DNA from: CBDBKL01 sp965206675
GTDB lineage: Bacteria > Bdellovibrionota > Bdellovibrionia > Bdellovibrionales > JAKFYE01
Length of the DNA: 64,000 bases
Assembly (NCBI GenBank): GCA_965206675.1
Contig: CBDBKL010000005.1
Span: 201,515-265,514 of the forward strand
Direction of reading: 5' to 3'
This document shows positions 24,590 through 34,037 of this stretch, piece after piece. The position numbers and the translations under genes were made by a program. Within the stretch, counting starts at the first letter, position 1, and each line of letters opens with the position of its first letter. The notes below the pieces were generated by a model. The model did no database searches. It was not told the origin of the DNA and saw only the letters and a list, made by a program, of their open reading frames with translations.

Positions 24590-25590
24590 GTGTTATTGTT
24601 GGATATGCGGATAAAATGTTTTTTCATACTATTTCTTTTTTCTTTTCCACTATATTCCGGTGAAGTGATTTCTTTGAAAGATGAGAGAGTTGAGAAGATA
24701 AGGGCGAGAAAAATCAAAATGAGAGTAGGGACAAATGGTGGTCAGGTTCTGTATTGGATGGGGAGTGCATACAACATGCAGTCTTTTTTAGAAGATCGGG
24801 CATGGGAAATGGAATCTGAAGAGTTAAAGTTAAGTCGCTTACATATAGCTGTTATGAGCAACAGAATGGATCTTGTAACTTACATTTTAGAGACGGGTCA
24901 GTTTGATATTAACGCCAGGGATGTTAACGGTAATACGGCTCTACATTTTGCTGCAACTTTGGATAATCCGGAAATGATCCGTTTGCTTATTGATGCTGGA
25001 GCAGATAAGGATGCTGCGAGAGAGCTTGATGGAAATACGCCTCTTCTCCTGGCGGCTCATTCTAGACATGTAGAAAATGTAAAGGAATTGCTTATAGCTC
25101 GTGTGGATGTCCATGCCACAAATCATGAGGGAAATACGGCTTTGCATATGGCTGCTCTGGCTAACTTCATGGAGCATCAAATGGAACAGGAGATAGAAGA
25201 AGCCGGTATTGTACTAGAATCTCATATCGATATCGAAGAGCAGAGATATAATAGAAGGGGGATTGCAGTGATTAGTGAGCTTCTTATGTCTCGTGCAAAG
25301 GTAGATGCCCAAAATAAATATAAAAACACTCCACTCCATCTATCTGTAGAAAATGATGACCCAAAACTTATTGAGTTTTTTTATTTGAAGCGGGAGCGGA
25401 TCCTAGTATAGAAAATATCCTTGGAGAAACCCCTGAGGGTAAGGCAAAGTTAGATCGAAACTATGAAGCCTTTGAGGTGTTTTCAAGGTATAACAAACTT
25501 CTTGAACAAGGGGTGATAGGGGAGAATCTTCCCACATCTTCTTCAAAAGATGAAATGTCTGAAGAAAAAAATCCCTCATGTCATTATTAG
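24590..25590 (+). pseudogene. Secreted ankyrin-repeat protein with a homopolymer frameshift
   Basis: An exported ankyrin protein (signal peptide IKCFFILFLFSFPLYSG) with repeats such as NTALHFAATLDNPEMIRLL and NTPLLLAAHSRHVENVKELL. The frame breaks at a run of seven T (25376-25382): read as is, it stops at 25409-25411 in the middle of a repeat. Adding one T restores FEAGADPSIENILGETPEG, a textbook repeat continuation, and runs to a stop at 25590 with a C-terminus NPSCHY like the other ankyrin proteins here. It may be a pseudogene, a slippage-controlled gene or a sequencing error. The start is uncertain: GTG 24590, TTG 24596/24599 or ATG 24605. Confidence 0.8.
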
Positions 25591-25608
25591 ATTCTTTTTA
25601 CGTTTGAT

Positions 25609-25736
25609 GGGGAATTTTTCTCAGCAGAGTTCAAAAGCTCAGACAGTTCTGAGGGTTCGCAGCTCGTCTCTCCCTTCGGGAGATACGCCCTGCGCCTCAG
25701 AAAACTCGTTTTGAACCCTCCTGAGAAAAATTCCCC
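25609..25736. repeat. Family B palindromic repeat, copy 2
   Basis: 128 bp with perfect 16-bp arms (GGGGAATTTTTCTCAG and complement) and the same inner stem as copy 1. It begins 18 bp past the restored stop of the ankyrin gene, between it and the convergent orn gene. Confidence 0.9.
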
Positions 25737-25821
25737 CTCCAATGCTCTAAAATTATAAAACTGTCTTCCCTTTTATTATAATAAGAGTTTTCTACTTTAT
25801 TGTAGGAGTGTGTGAGATTTT

Positions 25822-26361
25822 CTATTTCAGGTTTTTTATTTTTTGAATATAAAATTTTAATTCCTCAATACTTTCTCGAATGTCATCAAGGGCACGATGG
25901 GTATTTTTTTTAGTAGGGAGAAGAATGCCGAACGATTCAAAAACAATTTTAAGAGCTGTAACATCTAGCATGCGATAATGAAGGTGTTGTTTTAATTTCT
26001 TGAAATATCGGTCAATAAAAAGTTTGTCTTGGTGTACGGAGTTTCCAGCTAAGATGGGTCTTTCTTGAATAGGCCCCGTGCAAGTGGGGTAGTGAGTTTT
26101 CAATAAGTGAATGACTTCGTTTTCCACAGTTTCTGGTGAAGGCGCATGGGGTATTTTTTCCAGTAATCCACTTTTTGTGTGAGTTGTTCGATTCCATTCA
26201 TCCATATTATCAATATAACTTTGAGGTTGCTTGACAACACTTTGATAGGTTTCCAGCTCTTTTAGATCTTCTGAAGTTATAATACAAGCCACTTCAATAA
26301 TGCGTTCTTTTTCAGCGTCTAGGCCTGACATTTCTAAATCTATCCATACAAGGTTTTTCAT
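25822..26361 (-). CDS. orn: Oligoribonuclease
   Basis: 179 residues, the DEDDh 3'-5' exoribonuclease that degrades short oligonucleotides and pGpG. The catalytic motifs are Exo I WIDLEMSGLD, Exo II near ILAGNSVHQDKLF and Exo III HRALDDIRES. The start ATG 26361 (MKNLVWIDLEM) fits the family; an upstream in-frame ATG adds 12 residues without homology. It lies upstream of a B repeat and is convergent with the ankyrin gene. Confidence 0.95.
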   Translation of the reverse strand: MKNLVWIDLEMSGLDAEKERIIEVACIITSEDLKELETYQSVVKQPQSYIDNMDEWNRTTHTKSGLLEKIPHAPSPETVENEVIHLLKTHYPTCTGPIQERPILAGNSVHQDKLFIDRYFKKLKQHLHYRMLDVTALKIVFESFGILLPTKKNTHRALDDIRESIEELKFYIQKIKNLK

Positions 26362-26423
26362 ACCCTTATTATTTAATGGAAATAGATAAAAAATCAATAA
26401 TCCTGTGATTCAAAGATATATTA

Positions 26424-26927
26424 CTAGTTAGATTTTTGTTGCTTAAGTCGTTTGAGTGACTTTGAGTAGTGAAACTCCATCAGTTCGTCATTATAGCCTA
26501 TTTCTCTAACTTTATTAAAGTTTGCAAGGGCATTTCTGTGTTGATTTAGTTGCGACTGTAAAATGGCTAGTTTTACCCTGTAGAGAGTATGGTTTGGGTT
26601 TATAGAAAGTATGTTCTCATAAGATTTTTTTTCGCATGCTGTTTTTTCCAACCTTTTGCAGATTTTTGCTAAAACTTTATGATCTGTTTCTGTGAGGTCA
26701 AAAAAGACATTACGGATTTGTAAACTTAAATAGGGATTGGTGTAGGAGCCCCAGTGGAACCACGTTATGGCATAAATTAATAAACCTATTATAAGAAAAG
26801 AGAAAATGGCTTTTAAAGCGAATGTTCTAGGACGAGGTTTTCTTTTTTCCCACCCACAATTACAATATGAAACATATTCCGTTTGATTCTGCTGAGGAAT
26901 AAGCACATTACAACGTTCGCAAATCAT
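26424..26927 (-). CDS. Zinc-ribbon membrane protein with TPR-like tail
   Basis: 167 residues of unknown role. The N-terminus has a four-Cys zinc ribbon (CERC...CNC; CxxC then CxC), a single membrane helix follows at about residues 39-60 (AIFSFLIIGLLIYAITWF), and the C-terminal part (ILSINPNHTLYRVKLAILQ, HRNALANFNKVREIG) looks like one or two TPR-type helical pairs. It may be a membrane adaptor. It lies just upstream of orn on the same strand, 62 bp away. Confidence 0.75.
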   Translation of the reverse strand: MICERCNVLIPQQNQTEYVSYCNCGWEKRKPRPRTFALKAIFSFLIIGLLIYAITWFHWGSYTNPYLSLQIRNVFFDLTETDHKVLAKICKRLEKTACEKKSYENILSINPNHTLYRVKLAILQSQLNQHRNALANFNKVREIGYNDELMEFHYSKSLKRLKQQKSN

Positions 26928-27452
26928 AAAACCGTCCCCTTTCTAAAATTATAGCAAACTCTTCATAAACCTAACAAATGTCTAAAAAGTGTGCATGTTT
27001 TCTTTATAAACCCAATCTAAAACATTCTCTTCTTTTCTTCTTAAGTGCTCTAAAAAGAGTCACTATTAAAGCCTGAATGAAATGATTTAGATTATTCCCT
27101 CCAATAGTAAAGTGTATTGCACTCCTTGTCTGTATTTCTAAAGCGAAAAATGTGCCAAAGTCGGAGAAAATTTTCCTGTCTATTATTTGACTAGAAAATT
27201 TTAAACTCAGTGACCTCTTTTTAATAAGATCAGTTGAGACCCATAAGAATGAAGATCCATTTTCAATACAATAAGACGAAATAAAGAGAAAAAACTACTG
27301 TAATTTTAAATAGTTATATATTTTCTTTAGTGAGAAGCCCTAGATTTTTACTCTATTTTTGTCAGGGCTGCTCTTATGGTTACAAAATACTTGATATCAT
27401 TCGCATAAGGTATGATTCTATATCCTATTATTTTTCACTTGGAGGGTACATT
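26928..27452. other. Intergenic region upstream of the peptide transporter
   Basis: A 525-bp AT-rich divergent gap. I see no gene, RNA or repeat match in it. It should contain the promoters of the dpp operon and the zinc-ribbon gene, but none can be placed securely. Confidence 0.5.
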
Positions 27453-29045
27453 ATGAGGTTTTTACTTTCTATTTTATTAGGTTTTACTTTTTGGGGAATT
27501 CAAGTTGAGGCTGATGAGAAAAAGACATTTGTTATGTGTCTTGAAGGCAGCCCCAGTGTGTTTAATCCACAACTTGCAACTGATGGTCCGACATTTAAAA
27601 ACACCCGCCATATTTATAGTACCCTTGTGGATTTTAAGTATGGAGGAACATCTGTTATTCCGGCTTTAGCAAAATCATGGAAAGTTTCTAAAGATCACTT
27701 AAAGTTTACTTTTTATCTTCGTAAAGGGGTTAAGTGGCATACGACAGAAAAATTTAAACCCACCAGAGATTTTAATGCTGATGATGTGATATGGTCATTC
27801 CAGAGAGCAATGGATAAGTCTCATCCCTATCACAAAGTGAGTGGTGGAACGTATGAATATTTTCAATCTATGAACATGGGTGAGATTATTAAAGAGATTA
27901 AAAAGAAAGATGACTACACTGTTGAGTTTATCTTAAGTCGAAAAGAAGCTCCTTTCATTGCGAACCTTGCTATGGATTTTGCAGTTATCGTATCAAAAGA
28001 ATATGGTGAGAAAATGTTGGCTGCTAAGACTCCAGAACATCTCGATAATTTCCCTGTGGGTACAGGTCCCTATGTCTTTCAAAGGTATCAGAAAGATACC
28101 ATCGTTCGTTATAAGAAACATAAAGACTACTTTTTAGGGGCGGCAAAAATTGATGAGCTGGTAATGCTAATTACACCCGATCCTTCTGTGCGGTTTCAAA
28201 AATTAAAAGCAGGAGAGTGTCACTTGAGTACCGAGCCTGCTCCGGCAGATATTGCTTTGATGAAAAAACATAAAGCTCTTAAAGTTTTGAATAGACCAGG
28301 GCTCAATGTTGGGTATTTAGCTTTCAATACAGAAAAGAAACCCTTTGATAATGTAAAAGTTCGTAAGGCTATTAATTATGCTCTTAATAAAAAGTCTTAT
28401 ATTGATGCTATTTATTTAGGGCACGCTCAGGTTGCTAAAAATCCCATACCTCCAGCCATTTGGTCTTACAATAAGTCTGTAAAAGATTATCCTTATGACA
28501 TTAAGAAGGCTAAAAAGTTGTTAAAGCAAGCGGGTTACCCTAAAGGGTTTAAAACGGATCTTTGGGTTATGGATATCTCTCGTCCCTATAACCCCAATGG
28601 AAAAAAGCTAGGTGAAATGATGCAAGCTGATCTTGTGAAAATTGGCATTCAGGCAAAGATTGTAACTTATGATTGGCCAACATATTTATCAAAATCGCAA
28701 AAGGGTGAGCATCAAATGTTACAGCTAGGGTGGACCGGTGATAATGGTGATCCCGATAACTTTTTAAATGTTTTATTAGGATGTGAAGCTGTTAAAGCGG
28801 GAAGCAATCGTGCCCGTTGGTGTTATAAGCCATTTGATAACTTAATTAAGAAGGCTAAGGAGACAACGGCCTTAAAAAAGAGAACTTCTTACTATAAGAA
28901 GGCTCAAAAAATATTTAAGGATCAAGCTCCTTGGGCAACAATAGCTCATGCTATGGTTTATCGTGGATTAAGAAAAAATGTTAAAGGGTTCAAAATAAAC
29001 CCCTTTGGCGTTGACTATATTAATAATGAGGTTGATTTAAAGTAA
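27453..29045 (+). CDS. dppA: Peptide ABC transporter substrate-binding protein
   Basis: 530 residues, family 5 extracellular solute-binding protein, with signal peptide (FLLSILLGFTFWGIQVEA). Signatures include GSPSVFNPQLATDGPTFKN, the family motif FYLRKGVKWH and FNADDVIWSFQRAMD, plus GTGPYVFQRYQKD. It resembles DppA more than OppA, so a dipeptide or short-peptide (or heme) cargo is likely. ATG 27453 has GGAGG eight bases upstream. It heads a five-gene transporter locus. Confidence 0.92.
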   Translation: MRFLLSILLGFTFWGIQVEADEKKTFVMCLEGSPSVFNPQLATDGPTFKNTRHIYSTLVDFKYGGTSVIPALAKSWKVSKDHLKFTFYLRKGVKWHTTEKFKPTRDFNADDVIWSFQRAMDKSHPYHKVSGGTYEYFQSMNMGEIIKEIKKKDDYTVEFILSRKEAPFIANLAMDFAVIVSKEYGEKMLAAKTPEHLDNFPVGTGPYVFQRYQKDTIVRYKKHKDYFLGAAKIDELVMLITPDPSVRFQKLKAGECHLSTEPAPADIALMKKHKALKVLNRPGLNVGYLAFNTEKKPFDNVKVRKAINYALNKKSYIDAIYLGHAQVAKNPIPPAIWSYNKSVKDYPYDIKKAKKLLKQAGYPKGFKTDLWVMDISRPYNPNGKKLGEMMQADLVKIGIQAKIVTYDWPTYLSKSQKGEHQMLQLGWTGDNGDPDNFLNVLLGCEAVKAGSNRARWCYKPFDNLIKKAKETTALKKRTSYYKKAQKIFKDQAPWATIAHAMVYRGLRKNVKGFKINPFGVDYINNEVDLK

Positions 29046-29071
29046 GATATAGGTAATTTTCATTTTTAATT

Positions 29072-30079
29072 ATGATACGCTATATCTTAAATCGGCTTGT
29101 ACAGTTGATTCCTACGTTCATAGGTGTCTCTGTCATTGCCTTTGGTTTAATCCGTCTTGTGCCTGGTGACCCTGTTCTATTACTACTGGGAGAGCGAGGA
29201 GCTTCTCCAGAGGTTTATGCAGAGATGCAGGCTAAATTAGGCCTGGATAAATCTGTTTTTCAACAATATATTCAGTTTGTCAGTCATGCTTTTCAGGGAG
29301 ACTTGGGTTCATCTATTGTCTCTCGAAGGCCCATCTTAGAAGAGTTCTTTTCTCGATTTCCTGCAACCTTAGAGCTGGGGCTTCTCAGTTTATTCTGGGC
29401 GACTTTATTGGGAATTCCTCTTGGAGTTTTGGCAGCGATTAAGCGTAACAGTGTGTTTGATTATACAATTATGGGTGGCTCATTAGTGGGGTATTCCATG
29501 CCCATATTTTGGTGGGGACTTCTTCTCATTATGTTCTTTTCTTCAGGGTTGGGTTGGACTCCTGTGTCTGGAAGAATTAGTCCACTTTTTGATATTCCTC
29601 ATGTCACAGGGTTTTTATTAATAGATTCTTTAATCAGTGAAGATGGGCTTTCGGCTTTTTACAATGCCCTTCATCACCTTATTTTGCCTGTATGGGTTTT
29701 GGGAACCATTCCTCTAGCTATTATTGCTAGAATGACACGATCAAGTATGTTGGAAGTTATTCGTGAGGATTATATTCGCACGGCAAAAGCTAAAGGAATG
29801 AATCAGTTTGGAGTTATTTTCATTCACGCTTTAAGAAATGCCATGATACCCGTTATAACTGTCATAGGACTTATTCTTGGTACTCTTGTAACGGGAGCTA
29901 TACTGACAGAGACAATATTTTCTTGGCCAGGCATAGGAAAGTGGATGGTCGCTAGTGTGTCCGCCCGGGATTATCCTGTTATACAAGGTGGAATTTTAAT
30001 TATTGCTACGTTTATTATAGCTATTAATCTTTGTGTGGATCTTCTCTATGCCGTTATAAATCCAAGAATAAGGAAATAA
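29072..30079 (+). CDS. dppB: Peptide ABC transporter permease, DppB type
   Basis: 335 residues with six membrane helices. The N-terminus (MIRYILNRLVQLIPTFIGVS, then RLVPGDP) is diagnostic for DppB/OppB permeases. The EAA loop reads YIRTAKAKGMNQFGVIFIHALRNAMIP and contacts the ATPases. It is 26 bp after dppA and 7 bp before dppC. Confidence 0.94.
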   Translation: MIRYILNRLVQLIPTFIGVSVIAFGLIRLVPGDPVLLLLGERGASPEVYAEMQAKLGLDKSVFQQYIQFVSHAFQGDLGSSIVSRRPILEEFFSRFPATLELGLLSLFWATLLGIPLGVLAAIKRNSVFDYTIMGGSLVGYSMPIFWWGLLLIMFFSSGLGWTPVSGRISPLFDIPHVTGFLLIDSLISEDGLSAFYNALHHLILPVWVLGTIPLAIIARMTRSSMLEVIREDYIRTAKAKGMNQFGVIFIHALRNAMIPVITVIGLILGTLVTGAILTETIFSWPGIGKWMVASVSARDYPVIQGGILIIATFIIAINLCVDLLYAVINPRIRK

Positions 30080-30086
30080 AAAAGCA

Positions 30087-31007
30087 ATGAAAAATTTAAA
30101 GAAAATATTTTGCTTGGGTTTACAGAGAGAGGGATCCAGTCCATCATCAACGTCACGGTTGAAAGAGTTTTGGTATTTTTTTAGTCAAAACCCAGGAGCT
30201 GTTATTGGACTTTTTGTGATTATTTTTTTCATTTTAATAGCTCTTTGTGCTTCATTGATTGCTCCTTTTTCCCCAGATATTATTCATGAGGATGCTTTAC
30301 GAAAAGGACCTCTTTGGACAGAAAGCAGTGATCCAAGATTTCTTTTAGGTACTGACGATGTGGGTAGGGATTTGTTTTCGCGGTTAATTTATGGAGCACA
30401 GATTTCTTTAGGTATCGGATTTCTTGTTGTTATTTTTTCTGCCAGCATTGGAACACTTTTAGGTTTAATAAGCGGATATTTTGGCGGTGCTTTAGATAAG
30501 ACGATTATGCGTTGTGTGGATATTCTTATGTCACTCCCAAGTATACTACTGGCTATTGTTGTTGTTTCTGTTTTAGGTCCGAGTTTATTTAATGCTATTG
30601 TAGCCGTTAGCATAGTTGCTATTCCAGCTTTTGTTAGGATTGTGCGGGCCTCTGTTCTTTCTGAAAAGAAAAAACAGTACGTTATTGCTTCAAGAAGTTT
30701 TGGGGCTTCTCATTTTAGGGTTTTATTTCTTAATATTTTTCCCAACTGCCTGGCTCCATTGGTGGTTCAGGCAACATTAGGGTTTAGTGATGGGATATTG
30801 AATGCTGCTGCTTTGGGATTTTTAGGATTAGGAGCCCAACCTCCTCAAGCGGAATGGGGAACAATGTTGGCCGACGCTAGGCAGTTTATAGAAACATTAC
30901 CCTGGTTGGTCACTTTGCCAGGGCTTTGTATTTTAATTGTTGTTTTATCATTTAACTTATTTGGTGATGGTTTAAGAGATGCTTTTGATCCAAGGTTAAA
31001 AAAATAA
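30087..31007 (+). CDS. dppC: Peptide ABC transporter permease, DppC type
   Basis: 306 residues. It has the OppC-type N-terminal helix (GAVIGLFVIIFFILIALCA), the family motif LGTDDVGRDLFSRLIYGAQI, and a permease core with EAA loop SRSFGASHFRVLFLNIFPN. It forms the channel with DppB. A 122-bp, A-rich gap separates it from dppD, the longest gap inside the locus. Confidence 0.94.
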   Translation: MKNLKKIFCLGLQREGSSPSSTSRLKEFWYFFSQNPGAVIGLFVIIFFILIALCASLIAPFSPDIIHEDALRKGPLWTESSDPRFLLGTDDVGRDLFSRLIYGAQISLGIGFLVVIFSASIGTLLGLISGYFGGALDKTIMRCVDILMSLPSILLAIVVVSVLGPSLFNAIVAVSIVAIPAFVRIVRASVLSEKKKQYVIASRSFGASHFRVLFLNIFPNCLAPLVVQATLGFSDGILNAAALGFLGLGAQPPQAEWGTMLADARQFIETLPWLVTLPGLCILIVVLSFNLFGDGLRDAFDPRLKK

Positions 31008-31129
31008 GAGTAAAAGAGAGAATGAAAAAGCAAATTTAAAAAATAAAATTAAAGTTAGAAGGAAGTAAATAAGAAGAAATAAGTAAGATAAAACAGAAAA
31101 GGACTTATAAAGTAAAATGTGGGTTTAGA

Positions 31130-32095
31130 ATGAGTTTATTAGAGATTAAAGATTTATCTATTGAATTTGAAACACGACGGGGCAGAGTCCGTCCTGTTGA
31201 ACAGCTTTCGTTAACTCTTAATGCTGGAGAAACGCTTGGGCTTGTTGGAGAGTCGGGTTGTGGAAAGAGTTTGACGAGTTTGGCAATTATGGGACTTTTG
31301 CCAACTAATGCAAAAGCAAAAGCTGAAAAATTAGAATTTGATGAAAAGAACTTAGACCAGCTTTCTAAAAAAGATCGTCGCATGTTACGTGGAAGAGATA
31401 TGGCAATGATTTTTCAAGATCCTATGACGAGTTTAAATCCAAGTTTTACTGTTGGATTTCAAATTATGGAGACTTTAAAAATTCATAAAGGCGGACATCT
31501 TAAAGATCATAGAGAGCAATCCATAAATCTTTTGAAATCTGTCGGAATATCAGACCCTGAAAGAAATTTAGGTCGATACCCCTATGAGTTATCAGGGGGT
31601 ATGTGTCAACGTGTAATGATAGCTATGAGCGTGGCATGTTGTGAGGGATTATTAATAGCAGATGAACCAACAACTGCTCTAGATGTGACAATTCAAGCTC
31701 AAATACTTCAATTGCTAACGCACCTTCAGAAAGAAAAAAATATAGCTCTTTTATTAATTACTCATGATATTGGAGTTGTGGCAGAAATGACAGATCGTAT
31801 TGGTATTATGTATGCGGGCCGGATTGTAGAAATGGGACAGACGGCAGAAGTTATAAAAAATCCTAAACATCCCTATACAAAAGCCCTTTTAGAGAGTCTT
31901 CCCAGTATGCATAAGGGAAAGGAACACCTACCAAGTATTTCAGGTTTAGTTCCAGATTTGTTAAGAAGGCCTAGTGGTTGTCAATTTCATCCCAGATGTG
32001 AATATGTGAAAGAAAAGTGTAAAGGTACTGAGCCAGATCTTTTGGGGTCATCAAAAAAAGTAAGATGTTACTATCCTCTTGAGGATAAATTATGA
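31130..32095 (+). CDS. dppD: Peptide ABC transporter ATPase, DppD type
   Basis: 321 residues. Walker A is GESGCGKS, the signature is LSGGMCQR, Walker B is LLIADEPTTALD and the H-loop is LLITHDIG. The C-terminal oligopeptide-transporter extension contains CQFHPRCEYVKEKC, whose four-Cys cluster is characteristic of these ATPases. Its stop overlaps the dppF start by 4 bp (ATGA). Confidence 0.95.
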   Translation: MSLLEIKDLSIEFETRRGRVRPVEQLSLTLNAGETLGLVGESGCGKSLTSLAIMGLLPTNAKAKAEKLEFDEKNLDQLSKKDRRMLRGRDMAMIFQDPMTSLNPSFTVGFQIMETLKIHKGGHLKDHREQSINLLKSVGISDPERNLGRYPYELSGGMCQRVMIAMSVACCEGLLIADEPTTALDVTIQAQILQLLTHLQKEKNIALLLITHDIGVVAEMTDRIGIMYAGRIVEMGQTAEVIKNPKHPYTKALLESLPSMHKGKEHLPSISGLVPDLLRRPSGCQFHPRCEYVKEKCKGTEPDLLGSSKKVRCYYPLEDKL

Positions 32096-33042
32096 AACCT
32101 ATTTTAAGTGTACAAAATTTGAAAAAATATTATGAGCTTAAAGGTGTTTTTGCAAAAAAAGGTATTGTCAAAGCATTAGAAGATGTGAACTTTCAGCTTT
32201 TTAAAAAGAAAACTCTTGCCGTCGTTGGAGAATCAGGTTGTGGAAAAAGTACTCTTGCTAAAACAATTATGCAAATAGAGGAGCGTACGGAGGGGCATAT
32301 TGAGATTCACGGAGAACCTATTTCAAGACCTGTAAAGAGTGATTTTTATAAAAAAATACAGATGATTTTTCAAGATCCATACAGTTCGATTAATCCTAGA
32401 AAGAAAGCTTGGGAAATTATAGCTGAACCCCTTAGGGTGAATACTGATCTTTCAAAGAGAGAGTGTTATGATGAAGCTTTGAAAGCTATGGGAATGGTGG
32501 GGTTACGTCCTGAAATGGGTGAACGTTTTCCTCATATGTTCAGTGGGGGACAACGGCAAAGAATTGGTATTGCAAGAGCTCTTGTTTTAAAACCAGAGAT
32601 TATGATTTTAGATGAGCCTGTTTCTGCTCTAGATGTTTCGATTCAAGCTCAAATTATAAATTTATTATTGGATTTACAAGATCAGTTGGATCTCAGTTAT
32701 ATTGTTATTTCTCATGATCTATCTGTTGTGGAACATATTTGTGACGATGTGATGGTAATGTATTTGGGAAGAGTTGTTGAGCAGGGCGAGCGAGATCAGA
32801 TTTTTTCAAACCCTAAACATCCTTATACAAAAGTATTGCTGGAAAGTACACCTCGTATTTTTCAAGGAAAAATTCAGAATAGAAAAATTCCAAAAGGGGA
32901 AATGCCGTCTTCTTTAAATCCTCCAGCCGGATGTGCTTTTCATAGTCGGTGTGAGTTAGCTCAGGAGGGGTGTAAAAAGGCTGTGCCTCCTTTAGAAGAC
33001 AAGTTTGATCGGAAAGTCGCTTGTTATGAGGTCAAAAAGTGA
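32092..33042 (+). CDS. dppF: Peptide ABC transporter ATPase, DppF type
   Basis: 316 residues. Walker A is GESGCGKS, the signature is FSGGQRQRIGIARAL, Walker B is MILDEPVSALD, and the C-terminal Cys cluster is GCAFHSRCELAQEGC. It pairs with DppD as the second ATPase. It is the last gene of the locus; a family A repeat follows about 40 bp later. Confidence 0.95.
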   Translation: MKPILSVQNLKKYYELKGVFAKKGIVKALEDVNFQLFKKKTLAVVGESGCGKSTLAKTIMQIEERTEGHIEIHGEPISRPVKSDFYKKIQMIFQDPYSSINPRKKAWEIIAEPLRVNTDLSKRECYDEALKAMGMVGLRPEMGERFPHMFSGGQRQRIGIARALVLKPEIMILDEPVSALDVSIQAQIINLLLDLQDQLDLSYIVISHDLSVVEHICDDVMVMYLGRVVEQGERDQIFSNPKHPYTKVLLESTPRIFQGKIQNRKIPKGEMPSSLNPPAGCAFHSRCELAQEGCKKAVPPLEDKFDRKVACYEVKK

Positions 33043-33081
33043 TTTCATTAGTAAGGGAAAAGATTTTTATCCTTTCCTTAA

Positions 33082-33207
33082 GGACTGTTGAAAAAATGCC
33101 ATCTACTTCGTTGCAATCACCCAAACACTCACTCCGACGTAGGAAAACTACGCCTGCGTTCGGTTTGGACTTGAACGCTCTTGTATCTGACACTTTTTCA
33201 AAAGTTC
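33082..33207. repeat. Family A palindromic repeat, copy 5 (decayed right end)
   Basis: Left arm GGACTGTTGAAAAAATG is intact; the right arm reads CACTTTTTCAAAAGTTC, with mutations that break the terminal pairing. It lies between the convergent dppF and sodB genes. Confidence 0.85.
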
Positions 33208-33210
33208 TCT

Positions 33211-33792
33211 CTACTTTGTATAGTTTTTGGCTACAAAATCCCAATTCACAAGATTCCAAAATGACTCAATATATTTGGGACGTGCGTTCCTGTAATCCAC
33301 ATAATAGGCATGTTCCCATACATCACATGTTAACAAAGGCGTTAATCCCTCTGTCATAGGGTTACCTGCATTTGGTGTGGGAATAATGTTTAAATCGCCA
33401 CTATCTGTTTTAACAAGCCAAGCCCATCCCGATCCAAAAACTGCTGCTGCTGTTTTAGAAAATTGCTCTTTAAAGGTATCAAAAGACCCAAAAGTCTTAT
33501 TGATGGCTTCAGCTAACGCTCCACTGGGTTGCCCACCACATTGAGGCCCCATACATTCCCAATAAAAAGAATGATTCCAAACCTGAGCGGCATTATTAAA
33601 GGTACCACCACTTGATTTTAAAATAATATCTTCCAAAGAACTATCAGAAAACTCGGTTCCTTTAATTAAGTCATTGAGCTTCGCTACATAAGTACTATGG
33701 TGTTTTCCATAATGAAACTCTAATGTTTCTTCTGAAATATAAGGCTCTAAGGCTTTTTTTGAATATGGTAAGTCCGGTTGTACGATTGCCAT
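33211..33792 (-). CDS. sodB: Iron superoxide dismutase
   Basis: 193 residues, the same length as E. coli SodB. Metal ligands are His27, His74, Asp157 and His161. Gln70 in NAAQVWNHSFYW is the residue that marks the iron-type enzymes. It dismutates superoxide in the cytoplasm. The frequent His of the EPHISEET motif is Tyr here. With dps and grx in the window it belongs to oxidative-stress defence, although the genes are not adjacent. Confidence 0.96.
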   Translation of the reverse strand: MAIVQPDLPYSKKALEPYISEETLEFHYGKHHSTYVAKLNDLIKGTEFSDSSLEDIILKSSGGTFNNAAQVWNHSFYWECMGPQCGGQPSGALAEAINKTFGSFDTFKEQFSKTAAAVFGSGWAWLVKTDSGDLNIIPTPNAGNPMTEGLTPLLTCDVWEHAYYVDYRNARPKYIESFWNLVNWDFVAKNYTK

Positions 33793-33887
33793 TTTAATCT
33801 CCTTTCAAAAAAATTATCAACTTAATAAAGTGATATATTAATCTCTTTATCAAAAAGTCAACTTAAAGTCTCTTGAGATAAAGTTTT

Positions 33888-33985
33888 GAGGGAACTTTTC
33901 TTGAAGGATTTCAAAGTGCAGTTCTCTGAAGCGACAATGCGTATCTCGAAGGGAGACGCTTTGCGCACTTCAGAGAACTGCACTA
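33888..33985. repeat. Family B repeat, inverted and truncated, copy 3
   Basis: It has the outer arm GAGGGAACTTTTCTTGAAGG and an inner hairpin with 16-bp arms (GTGCAGTTCTCTGAAG at 33916 and its complement ending at 33983), but the second outer arm is gone. It lies about 50 bp downstream of the minus-strand lipoprotein ending at 34038. Confidence 0.78.
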
Positions 33986-34037
33986 GGCCTAAAAAAGTGT
34001 ATAGAGTTAGGGTTACACCCTTTAGTTTTTTGGGGAT

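Noticed and set aside
33039..33359. 106-codon frame downstream of dppF
   Set aside because: It runs through a family A repeat and antisense to sodB.
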